From: JBGPJM01 sp041485385
GTDB taxonomy: Bacteria; Planctomycetota; Phycisphaerae; Phycisphaerales; UBA1924
Reading direction: 5' to 3'
DNA length: 31,897 nucleotides
Assembly: GCA_041485385.1 (NCBI GenBank)
Contig: JBGPJM010000031.1
Span: forward strand, 1 to 31,897
The notes below the pieces were generated by a model. The model was not told the DNA's origin. It saw only the letters and a list, made by a program, of their open reading frames with translations, and did not search any database. Every line of letters begins with the position of its first letter. Positions within the stretch are counted from its first letter, which is position 1. This document shows, one piece after another, positions 15,782-22,647 of the stretch. Made by a program: the position numbers and the translations under genes.

Positions 15782-17532
15782 GTTCCGCCCAATCCCATTC
15801 CCCCGACCCCCCCGGCCCATCCGATGCCACGTCCGCCGCGCGTCACCACCCGCGGCCTCGCCTCGATCCCCCGCAGCCTGAGCGCCTTCTCGGCCACCAG
15901 CCGATCGTCGAAGTGGCGCCTGATCGTCGTCCTTGCCCTTGGCGACGCGCTGGTCCCGACGCCGCCGACGGCCGTGCGTGCCCCCGAGTCGGTCGACGCG
16001 ATGGTGGGGGTGGTGGGGAGGGGGGGGGCGGGCAGGATCTGGTAGTCCTCGTGTCCCTTCCCCGCGATCAGCACCATGTCGCCCGGGCCTGCCTTCGCGA
16101 TCGCTCCGCGGATCGCCCGTTCCCTGTCCGGCTCGATCGTGACCTTCTCGTGCGACGCCAGGGGGATGCCGCTCACGATCGCGTCGATGATGGATCGCGG
16201 ATCCTCCGTCCGCGGGTTGTCCGAGGTCACCACCACCCGGTCGGCCAGCTCCGCCGCCGCCAGACCCATCCGCGGCCTCTTCGTCGCGTCACGATCCCCC
16301 CCGCAACCGAAGACCACCCACAGTTTTCCCCCGTCGCCCGCCTCTCCTTGCTGGCCCGCGCCCGCCGCCCCACTCAGCACCTGCAGCACCGTCCGCAGCG
16401 CATCGTCGGTGTGTGCGTAATCGACGTAGACCGTCACTGGATCCGCCGGCGAGGTCAGGCATTCCAGCCGCCCCGGCGGCAGGCTCGCCTGCGACAGCCC
16501 CCGCCCGATCGCCGTGGCGTCGACCCGGCGCGCCTCCGGCAGGTCCGCCAGCTTGAGGCACCCGCACGCCGCGTGCACCGCCGCCGCGGCCTGCAGCGCG
16601 TTCATCAGGTTGTGCCCGCCCACGTAGGGCAAGGCCGCGTGGAACTCGCCCCAGGGTCCCCGCATCTTCACCAGCGTCTCCCAGCGCGTCGCCTCTTCCA
16701 CCGAGGCGCCGCACTCCATGCCGGGCATCTCCAGCCCGCACCGCAGCACCCTCGCCCTTGTCTGGGCCACCATGGCCGCTCCGTGCGGGTCCTCGGCGTT
16801 GGTGATGGCGGTCCCGCCCGGCGGCAGCATTCCGAACAGCTGCGCCTTCGCCGCGCCGTACTGCTTCATCGTCCTGTGATAGTCCAGGTGATCGCCGGTG
16901 AGGTTCGTGAACACGCCCACGTCGAACTTCAAGGCCGCCACCCGCTGCTGCACCAGCGAATGGCTGGAGACCTCCAGCACCGCGGCGCGGCAGCCCGCCT
17001 CCAGCATCCTGGCCAGGGTGCGGCTGATCTCCAGCGACGGCGGCGTCGTCATGCTCGCCGGTGCCACCTCGGTCCCGTCGTCGACGGCTACCGTCCCGAT
17101 CAGCCCGCACCGCACCCCTGCGCCGTTGAGCGCCTGGTGCACCAGGTACGTCGTCGTCGTCTTGCCGTTTGTCCCCGTTACGCCGACCAGCGCCAACTTC
17201 GACGACGGGCTCCCGTAGAACCGTTCCCCCATGAACGCCGCCGCCAGCGGGATGTCCGGCGTCACCAGCAGCGCTACCCGCCCGGCCCCGCCGCCCCCGT
17301 GCCCGTGCGGCAGGTCCACCGCCGGGTCATCGGTCAGCACCGCCACCGCCCCCGCCTCGACCGCGGCCTTCACGAAGTCGCGCCCGTCGGCGTGCTCGCC
17401 GCGCCGCGCCACGTACAGCGACCCCGGCATGACCGTGCGACTGTCCTCGGTGATGTCGCACACGCGCACGGCACCGGCTGGCCTGTCCGTCAGCCTCACG
17501 TCCAGCCCGGCGATCAACTCATCGACGCGCAT
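15778..17532 (-). CDS. murE: UDP-MurNAc-tripeptide synthetase (MurE), probably meso-diaminopimelate-adding
   Basis: A 584-residue cytoplasmic Mur ligase adding the third stem-peptide residue. Seen are the uridine-site D-S-R-T-V-like N-terminus (about 30-35), ATP loop T-G-T-N-G-K-T-T-T-T (119-128), V-F-T-N-L-T-G-D-H-L-D-Y-H (207-219), D-Y-A-H-T-D-D-A-L (371-379) and the substrate motif D-N-P-R-T-E-D-P (438-445). DNPR is the motif of meso-diaminopimelate ligases, so the peptidoglycan is probably mDAP type. Unusual are an insert of about 38 Pro/Thr/Ala/Gly-rich residues (about 501-538) between G-K-G-H-E-D-Y-Q-I and H-F-D-D-R, which normally lie close together, and a Gly-rich tail. A GGAGGGG sequence precedes the ATG by about 9 bases. 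Its stop overlaps the murF start. Confidence 0.94.
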   Translation of the reverse strand: MRVDELIAGLDVRLTDRPAGAVRVCDITEDSRTVMPGSLYVARRGEHADGRDFVKAAVEAGAVAVLTDDPAVDLPHGHGGGGAGRVALLVTPDIPLAAAFMGERFYGSPSSKLALVGVTGTNGKTTTTYLVHQALNGAGVRCGLIGTVAVDDGTEVAPASMTTPPSLEISRTLARMLEAGCRAAVLEVSSHSLVQQRVAALKFDVGVFTNLTGDHLDYHRTMKQYGAAKAQLFGMLPPGGTAITNAEDPHGAAMVAQTRARVLRCGLEMPGMECGASVEEATRWETLVKMRGPWGEFHAALPYVGGHNLMNALQAAAAVHAACGCLKLADLPEARRVDATAIGRGLSQASLPPGRLECLTSPADPVTVYVDYAHTDDALRTVLQVLSGAAGAGQQGEAGDGGKLWVVFGCGGDRDATKRPRMGLAAAELADRVVVTSDNPRTEDPRSIIDAIVSGIPLASHEKVTIEPDRERAIRGAIAKAGPGDMVLIAGKGHEDYQILPAPPLPTTPTIASTDSGARTAVGGVGTSASPRARTTIRRHFDDRLVAEKALRLRGIEARPRVVTRGGRGIGWAGGVGGMGLGGT

Positions 17533-17611
17533 GGCAAACGGCCCCTCCGCGCTGCGGCCGCAGGATCACCCCGCACCACCGGCTTGCTATCGGTGCGCCC
17601 GCTGACACCGG

Positions 17612-17617
17612 ATCATA
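17612..17617 (-). promoter_or_regulatory. Possible -10 element of the murE-murF-mraY operon
   Basis: The minus strand reads TATGAT here, five of six matches to the sigma-70 -10 consensus, about 80 bases upstream of the murE start, in the 199-base divergent region shared with the Bfd-like gene. It stands in an unusually AT-rich patch for this genome. No good -35 element is seen at 16-18 bases, so the call is tentative. Confidence 0.3.
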
Positions 17618-17731
17618 TTTCATCGGCCATCCCGGCCCCACCCATCCAAGCCTTCACGCCCGGTTCTGCTCTCGCACCAGCGCTTTGATGCCCCGATGCC
17701 CTTCTTGCCCCTACCCTCTCCCATTCCTCAC

Positions 17732-18064
17732 ATGGACCCCGACGACCACGTCTGCCTCTGTTTCCGAGTCTCCCTCCGGAAGATCCGCGCCTTCATGGCC
17801 CGCGAGAACCCCCCGGTCGCCTCCCTCATCAGCGAATGCCTGGGTGCGGGAACGGGCTGTCAGTGGTGCGTTCCCTTCCTCAAGCACCTCCACGACCAGC
17901 ACCAGCGCGGCGAAACCCCCGACCTGAAGGTATCCCCCCAGCGCTACGCCGAAGCCCGTCTCACGTACCACGACTCGGGCACGCGCGACCCAGACGTCGT
18001 CAAGGAAGCCGCGCCGCCCATGCCGCCCGCAGCGCCGGCGCCGAATCCAGCACTCGGCGCGTAG
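17732..18064 (+). CDS. Bfd-like (2Fe-2S)-binding protein
   Basis: A 110-residue protein with a Bfd-like [2Fe-2S] domain: V-C-L-C-F (Cys8, Cys10) and G-T-G-C-Q-W-C (Cys43, Cys46), the C-x-C...C-x2-C spacing of bacterioferritin-associated ferredoxin and of [2Fe-2S] domains in nitrite reductase and NifU. The start M-D-P-D-D at 17732 is preferred; an in-frame ATG at 17696 would add 12 residues of Pro-rich sequence. No Shine-Dalgarno is visible. The tail from about residue 60 is Pro/Ala-rich and likely disordered, which is extra compared with the 60-70-residue Bfd. No bacterioferritin gene is nearby, so the electron-transfer partner is unknown. It is divergent from murE. Confidence 0.8.
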   Translation: MDPDDHVCLCFRVSLRKIRAFMARENPPVASLISECLGAGTGCQWCVPFLKHLHDQHQRGETPDLKVSPQRYAEARLTYHDSGTRDPDVVKEAAPPMPPAAPAPNPALGA

Positions 18065-18098
18065 CGGCCGGCGCCGTTCCCGCTCCCCCAAGCCCTCG

Positions 18099-19040
18099 TT
18101 ACTCGTCCAGCGTCCGCAGCGACAGGTTCAGCTCGCCCAGCCGCTGCTTCACCTCGGTCAGCGATGTCGCCCCGAAGTTCTTCACGCCCATGAGCTCGGC
18201 CTCGGTGTGGCTCACCAGGTCTCCCAGCGAGTGGATGCTCAGGAGCTGCAGCGCCTTGCGGGCCCGCACCGAGAGGTTCAGGTCGCTCACCGGCTTGGCC
18301 AGCACGGCCTCGTTCCCGCTCCCCTTCAGCTGCTCGATGATGCGCCGGCGAGCGGCCCGGTGCGCGTCCTCCACGCCCTGGCCCAGCCGCAGGCCCTTGG
18401 CCTGCAGCATCTGCTTGATCTCCACCAGGCTCGACTCGCCGAAGTTCTTGTACCCCATCAGCTCCGCCTCGGTCGTCCTCAGAAGGTCGCCGAGCGTGCG
18501 GATATTCATCTTCTTCAGGCACGTCCGGGCCCGCACCGAGAGCTCGAAGTCCGTCACCGGCGTGTCCAGGATCGCGTTGCGCTTCAGCTTGTCGCGCTCG
18601 TGGTCGTCCTCCACCACCATGTCGCGGCTGGCCAGGATGTCCTTCATGAACAGCCGCGCCCGCGGGTGGTTGGGGTTGGTATCCAGCACCTGGCGCAGGC
18701 ACCGCTCCGCCCTTCCGAAATCGCCCCGGTCCTCGTACAGGATCGCCAGGTTGATCAGCCCGTTCACCGGCGCCGGCGGCGTTTCGCACGACCGCTCGTA
18801 CATCGCGATCGCCTCGTCCTCCTCGCCCGCCAAGTCCAGCATGTACGCCAGCTTGAAAAACAGCCGCGAGTTCGACGGGTCGGACCCCACCGCTCGCCGG
18901 AGCTCCGAGATCGCCTTTTCCTTCTCCCCCGCCGCCTCGGCCTTTTCCGCCGCCTTCACGTGCGCCGCCGCCGCCTCCGCGTTCCGGGCCGCCTCGCCCG
19001 CCCCGATCATGATGTCCGGCAAGTCCCTCGTCGATGCCAT
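18099..19040 (-). CDS. TPR protein with two RNA polymerase alpha C-terminal-like domains
   Basis: A 313-residue cytoplasmic protein. Residues 20-135 form TPR-like helices (A-I-S-E-L-R-R-A-V-G-S-D-P-S-N; N-L-A-I-L-Y-E-D-R-G-D-F-G-R-A-E). Two tandem alpha-CTD folds follow: 161-220 (P-V-T-D-F-E-L-S-V-R-A-R... then K-N-F-G-E-S-S-L-V-E-I-K) and 250-309 (P-V-S-D-L-N-L-S-V-R-A-R... then K-N-F-G-A-T-S-L-T-E-V-K). Compared with E. coli alpha-CTD, Arg265, Gly296, Ser299 and Glu302 are kept in both; Asn268 is Thr/Lys and Lys298 is Ser/Thr. Nothing of the alpha N-terminal assembly domain is present, so it is not rpoA. The start at 19040 is chosen for GGAG upstream; an in-frame ATG at 19118 is less likely. 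Possibly a regulatory DNA- or RNAP-binding protein; its role is unknown. Confidence 0.85.
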   Translation of the reverse strand: MASTRDLPDIMIGAGEAARNAEAAAAHVKAAEKAEAAGEKEKAISELRRAVGSDPSNSRLFFKLAYMLDLAGEEDEAIAMYERSCETPPAPVNGLINLAILYEDRGDFGRAERCLRQVLDTNPNHPRARLFMKDILASRDMVVEDDHERDKLKRNAILDTPVTDFELSVRARTCLKKMNIRTLGDLLRTTEAELMGYKNFGESSLVEIKQMLQAKGLRLGQGVEDAHRAARRRIIEQLKGSGNEAVLAKPVSDLNLSVRARKALQLLSIHSLGDLVSHTEAELMGVKNFGATSLTEVKQRLGELNLSLRTLDE

Positions 19041-19138
19041 TCGATGATGCTCCAAGCTCTTCCCCGACCCGCAGCCCCCGCGAAAGCCCCCGCGATCAGC
19101 CTCAACTCTAGGCCGCAAGCACCGAAGCCGCTCCGAAC

Positions 19139-19168
19139 CCCGCCTTCTCCGGGCGGCCCGAAGGCGGG
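19139..19168 (-). terminator. Hairpin after the first kinase gene, possible terminator
   Basis: CCCGCCTTC (19139-19147) and GAAGGCGGG (19160-19168) form a perfect 9-base-pair stem with a 12-base loop that can pair further (GGG/CCC). It sits 72 bases after the kinase stop codon and about 100 bases before the start of the TPR/alpha-CTD gene. The T tract is poor on both strands (GTT on the minus strand, TTTCC on the plus strand), so efficiency is doubtful. Confidence 0.45.
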
Positions 19169-19239
19169 TTTCCTAGGTCCAGCTCCGGAACGGACGCTCT
19201 TGACAACGGGGGCGTCCGAACACCACGAGGGTCCCAGGG

Positions 19240-22200
19240 CTACCGCTCGTCGGCCGGCGGGCCGTACTCGTCAAGTTTCCGCTGCCACTGGGCCGCCTTC
19301 TCCGCCTTCGCCGGGTCTGCGTTCAGGCGCTGCCACAGCGTGTACAGCTTCACGGCGCGCACCAGCGTCAGGCGCTTTCGGTCGGGTGCACCCGGCAGGG
19401 GCTTGGAAATGGAGGCGTCAGCGGGGTCCGATTCGGCCGCGGGGGTGATGAGGGCCTCGACCTCGGCGAGCCTCGCAGCGGCGGCGACCGGGTCGGTGGC
19501 GGCGAGGGCCGCGGCCTCCTCACAGCGGGCCTCGCCGAGCATGCTCTCCGTAGACCGGACAGACCAGAACTGCGGGCTGTCGGGCTTGATCAGCTCGCGC
19601 CGGATCGTGAGGCATTCGCGGAGCGGCGTCTCGGCGTCGGTCCAGCGCTGCTGCATAAGGAGGTTGAAGCCGAGGTTGGCCAGGTGGGTCGCGAGCTCCG
19701 TTCGCGGCCTGCCCGCGCGCGCTATGTCGACCAGCTCGCGGCGCATGGGCTCGGCGTCGGCGGGCTTGCCGTCGTACTCGAGGGCGATGCAATACCCGCG
19801 CATGGCGTCGGTGGAGTTGCCGCGCGCGTCGACCGGGAGCTCGCGCCGGGTCCGAATCACCTCGAGGAATCGCTCCTGGGCCTCGGGCCAGGCCTTGACG
19901 AACATCAGGGCGTTGCCGAGCTGTGTGAGGGCCTCGAGCGTCTGGGGATGCTGGTCACCGTGGATGGTGCGGCACAGCTCGAGGGCGGACCGCAGGTAGG
20001 GCAGGGCCTCGGGGGACCGGCCCTGCTTGAGGATGGCGACGCCGAGATTGAGGTTGGTCTCGGCGACGAAGGGGTCGTCGGCCGGCAGAGTGGAGGCGGT
20101 GCGCTGGAGGATCTGGCGGAAGAGCGTTTCGGACCGCTCGGGGTGGCCGCGGTGGTCGGCGAGGACGGCCTGGTTGTTCAGGATCTCCATGGTCTGGCGT
20201 TCAAGGTCCTGGGAATGTTCGCGAGGCTGGGCGTCGAGTATCGCCAGGGCCTTGTCGTACAGCCCGGCGGCCTCGTCGAGGCGCCCGCGTTCCATGGCGA
20301 TGCCGGCGAGGCTGTTGTCGATCGCCACAACGATCGTCGAGTTCGTGCCAGTGGCCCCCGATATCTCGCCGAGCGCCTGCTGGTAGGCCGCGGCGGCGCC
20401 ATCGAGATCCTTGAGATCCCGGAGCACGTCCCCGAGGGACTGGCGGAGGTTCGCGATGTCGTGTCTCGGAAGTGCGCCCGCCTCGCCCAGCGCGATCGCG
20501 TGCTGGAGGTGGTGCCTGGCGTGGTCGTCGTCTCCCAAGGCCCAGTAGAGCTTGCCGATGGTGCCGCGGACGGTGGCCTCGATCTCGGGCTCGATCTTGA
20601 CGCGCCCCTCGTCCAGATCCTTGGCGGACTGGTCGACGATCTGGCGGACGGTGACGTCGCGGTTGGCACGAGCCCTGGTCGGGGAGACGCCCTCGAGAAG
20701 GTGCTGGAGGAACTCGCTGACCGAGCGGGCCTTGGCGGCCTCGAGGTGCGCGGCCTGGGCTTCGTCGGCGGCGAGCCCGCGCGCCTGCACCAATCCGTCG
20801 ACCAGCTTCGTGGCCGCCTGCCCCAGCGCCTCAACCGAGCGTTCATCGTCTTGGCCGGCGCCGAGGCCACCGAGGGCGATCTCCGGCTGCCCCGGGGCAG
20901 GCGAGGCGAGGGCCGGCTCGCTGGCGAATCGCTTGGCGATGCCCTGGAGCGATCCGGTGGCCACGTCGCGCTGGGCGCGGGCGCGCTGCAGGGCCTCGGC
21001 GAGCCGGGTGTTGGCGAGCGAGGCCTTCCACAGACCCAGCCCCGTGCCCGCGACGCCCAGCGCGAGGACCGCGCCCAGGGCCGCCGCGGCGAAGACACCG
21101 AAGCGGTGACGGCGCACGAACTTGCCGACCTTGTAGGCGGCGCCGGGCGGCGCGGCCAGCACGGCCTCGCCGGCGAGGTGGCGCCCGACGTCGGCCGCCA
21201 GGCCGCTGGCGGTCTCGTAGCGCCTGGCGCGGTTCTTCTCCAGGCACTTCATGACGATCCAGTCGAGGTCGCCGCGGACAAGCCGGGAGAGGCGCGCGGG
21301 CTCGGTGCGCCGATGGGCCGCGACCGAGGCGATGGTTTCCTTCATCGTCGAGAGGCGCGTGCTGGGCTTGGCGGGCTCCTCTTCACGGATCATGCGCTGC
21401 AACTCGCCCCACGCGGCGGAGCGGAGCCTGCGCGCGTCGAAGGGCGTCACGCCCACAAGCAGCTCGTAGAGCAGCACGCCCAGGCTGTAGACGTCGCTGC
21501 GGGTGTCGATGTCCACCCCCGACATCCCGGCCTGCTCGGGGCTCATGTACTCGGGGGTGCCGATGAGCTGGCGAAACTCGGTGAAGACGGTCTTCTCGGT
21601 GAGCCGCGCGCTGGTGGCCTTGGCGATCCCGAAGTCGATCACCTTGGGCACCGGCCGACCATCGACGACGGTGACCATCACGTTGGAGGGCTTGATGTCG
21701 CGATGGATGATCCCCTTGGTATGCGCGTGCTGCACGGCGTGGCACACCTGCGCGAACAACTCCAGCCTCTCGCCGGGGCTGAGCTTCCCCGCGTCGCAGT
21801 AGGCGGTGATCGGGTCGCCCTTGACCAACTCCATCACGAAATAGGGCCGGCCCGTCTCCGTCGTCCCCGCGTCGAACACCTTGGCGATGCTGGGGTGGTC
21901 CATTATCGCCAGGGCCTGCCGCTCCTGCTCGAAGCGCGCGACCACCGCCCGCGTGTCCATCCCGAGCTTGATGATCTTCAGCGCCACCCGCCGGCGCACC
22001 GGGTGCTCCTGCTCGGCCATGAAGACCGATCCGAACCCTCCCTCGCCGATCAGCTGCAGCAGCTTGTACGGGCCGATCCTGGTTCCCGCGGCCTCCGTTG
22101 CCGGCGCGCCGGACCCGGGCCGAGGGGGTCGGGCGACAGCGGCGCTGGAGAGTGGCGCGGGAAGGGGGGGCTGGGCGAGGGGGGGTTCGGGGATGGAGGG

Positions 22201-22389
22201 CGCGTCGACGGTGGGCTCGCTCAGGAATGGGTCGGCCTTCTCCGCCGCGGCCAACAGGTCATCGATATGCCGGCGCATCTCCGGGTCGCCCGCGCACGCC
22301 TTTTCGAGGTACGCCGCACGCTCCGGCCCTTGGCGATCAAGCGCCTCCCCGAAGATCGTCTTGATCCGCGAATGCTCTCCCGCCGGCAT
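19240..22389 (-). CDS. Membrane Ser/Thr protein kinase with extracytoplasmic TPR region (kinase A)
   Basis: A 1049-residue receptor-like kinase. A conserved helical lead (1-60; A-G-E-H-S-R-I-K-T-I-F-G-E-A-L) precedes a Pro/Ala linker and a complete Hanks-type kinase domain (about 105-380): Gly loop G-E-G-G-F-G (115-120), Lys138, H-R-D-I-K-P-S-N (229-236, catalytic Asp231), D-F-G (252-254) and M-S-P-E-Q. One membrane segment lies at about 430-454. The C-terminal 580 residues carry TPR-type repeats (A-A-A-Y-Q-Q-A-L-G; L-P-Y-L-R-S-A-L-E-L-C) and are predicted outside the cytoplasm. The start at 22389 is chosen for AGGAGG five bases upstream. It is a paralogue of the kinase at 28090-30507, but no sigma factor is next to it. 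Confidence 0.92.
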   Translation of the reverse strand: MPAGEHSRIKTIFGEALDRQGPERAAYLEKACAGDPEMRRHIDDLLAAAEKADPFLSEPTVDAPSIPEPPLAQPPLPAPLSSAAVARPPRPGSGAPATEAAGTRIGPYKLLQLIGEGGFGSVFMAEQEHPVRRRVALKIIKLGMDTRAVVARFEQERQALAIMDHPSIAKVFDAGTTETGRPYFVMELVKGDPITAYCDAGKLSPGERLELFAQVCHAVQHAHTKGIIHRDIKPSNVMVTVVDGRPVPKVIDFGIAKATSARLTEKTVFTEFRQLIGTPEYMSPEQAGMSGVDIDTRSDVYSLGVLLYELLVGVTPFDARRLRSAAWGELQRMIREEEPAKPSTRLSTMKETIASVAAHRRTEPARLSRLVRGDLDWIVMKCLEKNRARRYETASGLAADVGRHLAGEAVLAAPPGAAYKVGKFVRRHRFGVFAAAALGAVLALGVAGTGLGLWKASLANTRLAEALQRARAQRDVATGSLQGIAKRFASEPALASPAPGQPEIALGGLGAGQDDERSVEALGQAATKLVDGLVQARGLAADEAQAAHLEAAKARSVSEFLQHLLEGVSPTRARANRDVTVRQIVDQSAKDLDEGRVKIEPEIEATVRGTIGKLYWALGDDDHARHHLQHAIALGEAGALPRHDIANLRQSLGDVLRDLKDLDGAAAAYQQALGEISGATGTNSTIVVAIDNSLAGIAMERGRLDEAAGLYDKALAILDAQPREHSQDLERQTMEILNNQAVLADHRGHPERSETLFRQILQRTASTLPADDPFVAETNLNLGVAILKQGRSPEALPYLRSALELCRTIHGDQHPQTLEALTQLGNALMFVKAWPEAQERFLEVIRTRRELPVDARGNSTDAMRGYCIALEYDGKPADAEPMRRELVDIARAGRPRTELATHLANLGFNLLMQQRWTDAETPLRECLTIRRELIKPDSPQFWSVRSTESMLGEARCEEAAALAATDPVAAAARLAEVEALITPAAESDPADASISKPLPGAPDRKRLTLVRAVKLYTLWQRLNADPAKAEKAAQWQRKLDEYGPPADER

Positions 22390-22578
22390 CACCGCCTCCT
22401 CTTTCTCTTGCACACGATCGCGCAGCGCGGCCGCCGCGTGAGTTTCGACGCTCGGGCCGGCGAAGAACCATAACCGAACCGCAACCCCCGCCGGCTGTCC
22501 ACATCTCCCAAGCGGGACACCGCGCTGTCCAGGGCCAGGATTCCGGGGGATTCCGGCTCCGCGGCACACCTTGGGGCG

Positions 22579-22614
22579 AAAAAGGACCCCGGTGCGCCTG
22601 CGCGAACCGGGGTC
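22579..22614 (-). terminator. Intrinsic terminator of the secreted protease gene
   Basis: GACCCCGGT (22585-22593) and ACCGGGGTC (22606-22614) form a perfect 9-base-pair stem, whose loop can pair further through GCGC/GCGC. On the minus strand it is followed by CC and five T residues (plus-strand A at 22579-22583). It is 34 bases after the protease stop codon and about 190 bases before the kinase A start, separating these two minus-strand genes. Confidence 0.88.
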
Positions 22615-22647
22615 TGCTGGATGGATCTCCGGGCACGGGTCAGTGAG

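Noticed and set aside
18099..19040. RNA polymerase alpha subunit gene (rpoA)
   Set aside because: The N-terminal assembly domain is absent and replaced by TPR helices, and two C-terminal domains are present.
19684..22473. A 929-codon plus-strand frame opposite kinase A
   Set aside because: The minus strand has an unmistakable kinase domain; the plus-strand translation is low-complexity Gly/Asp/Arg/Leu sequence without domains.
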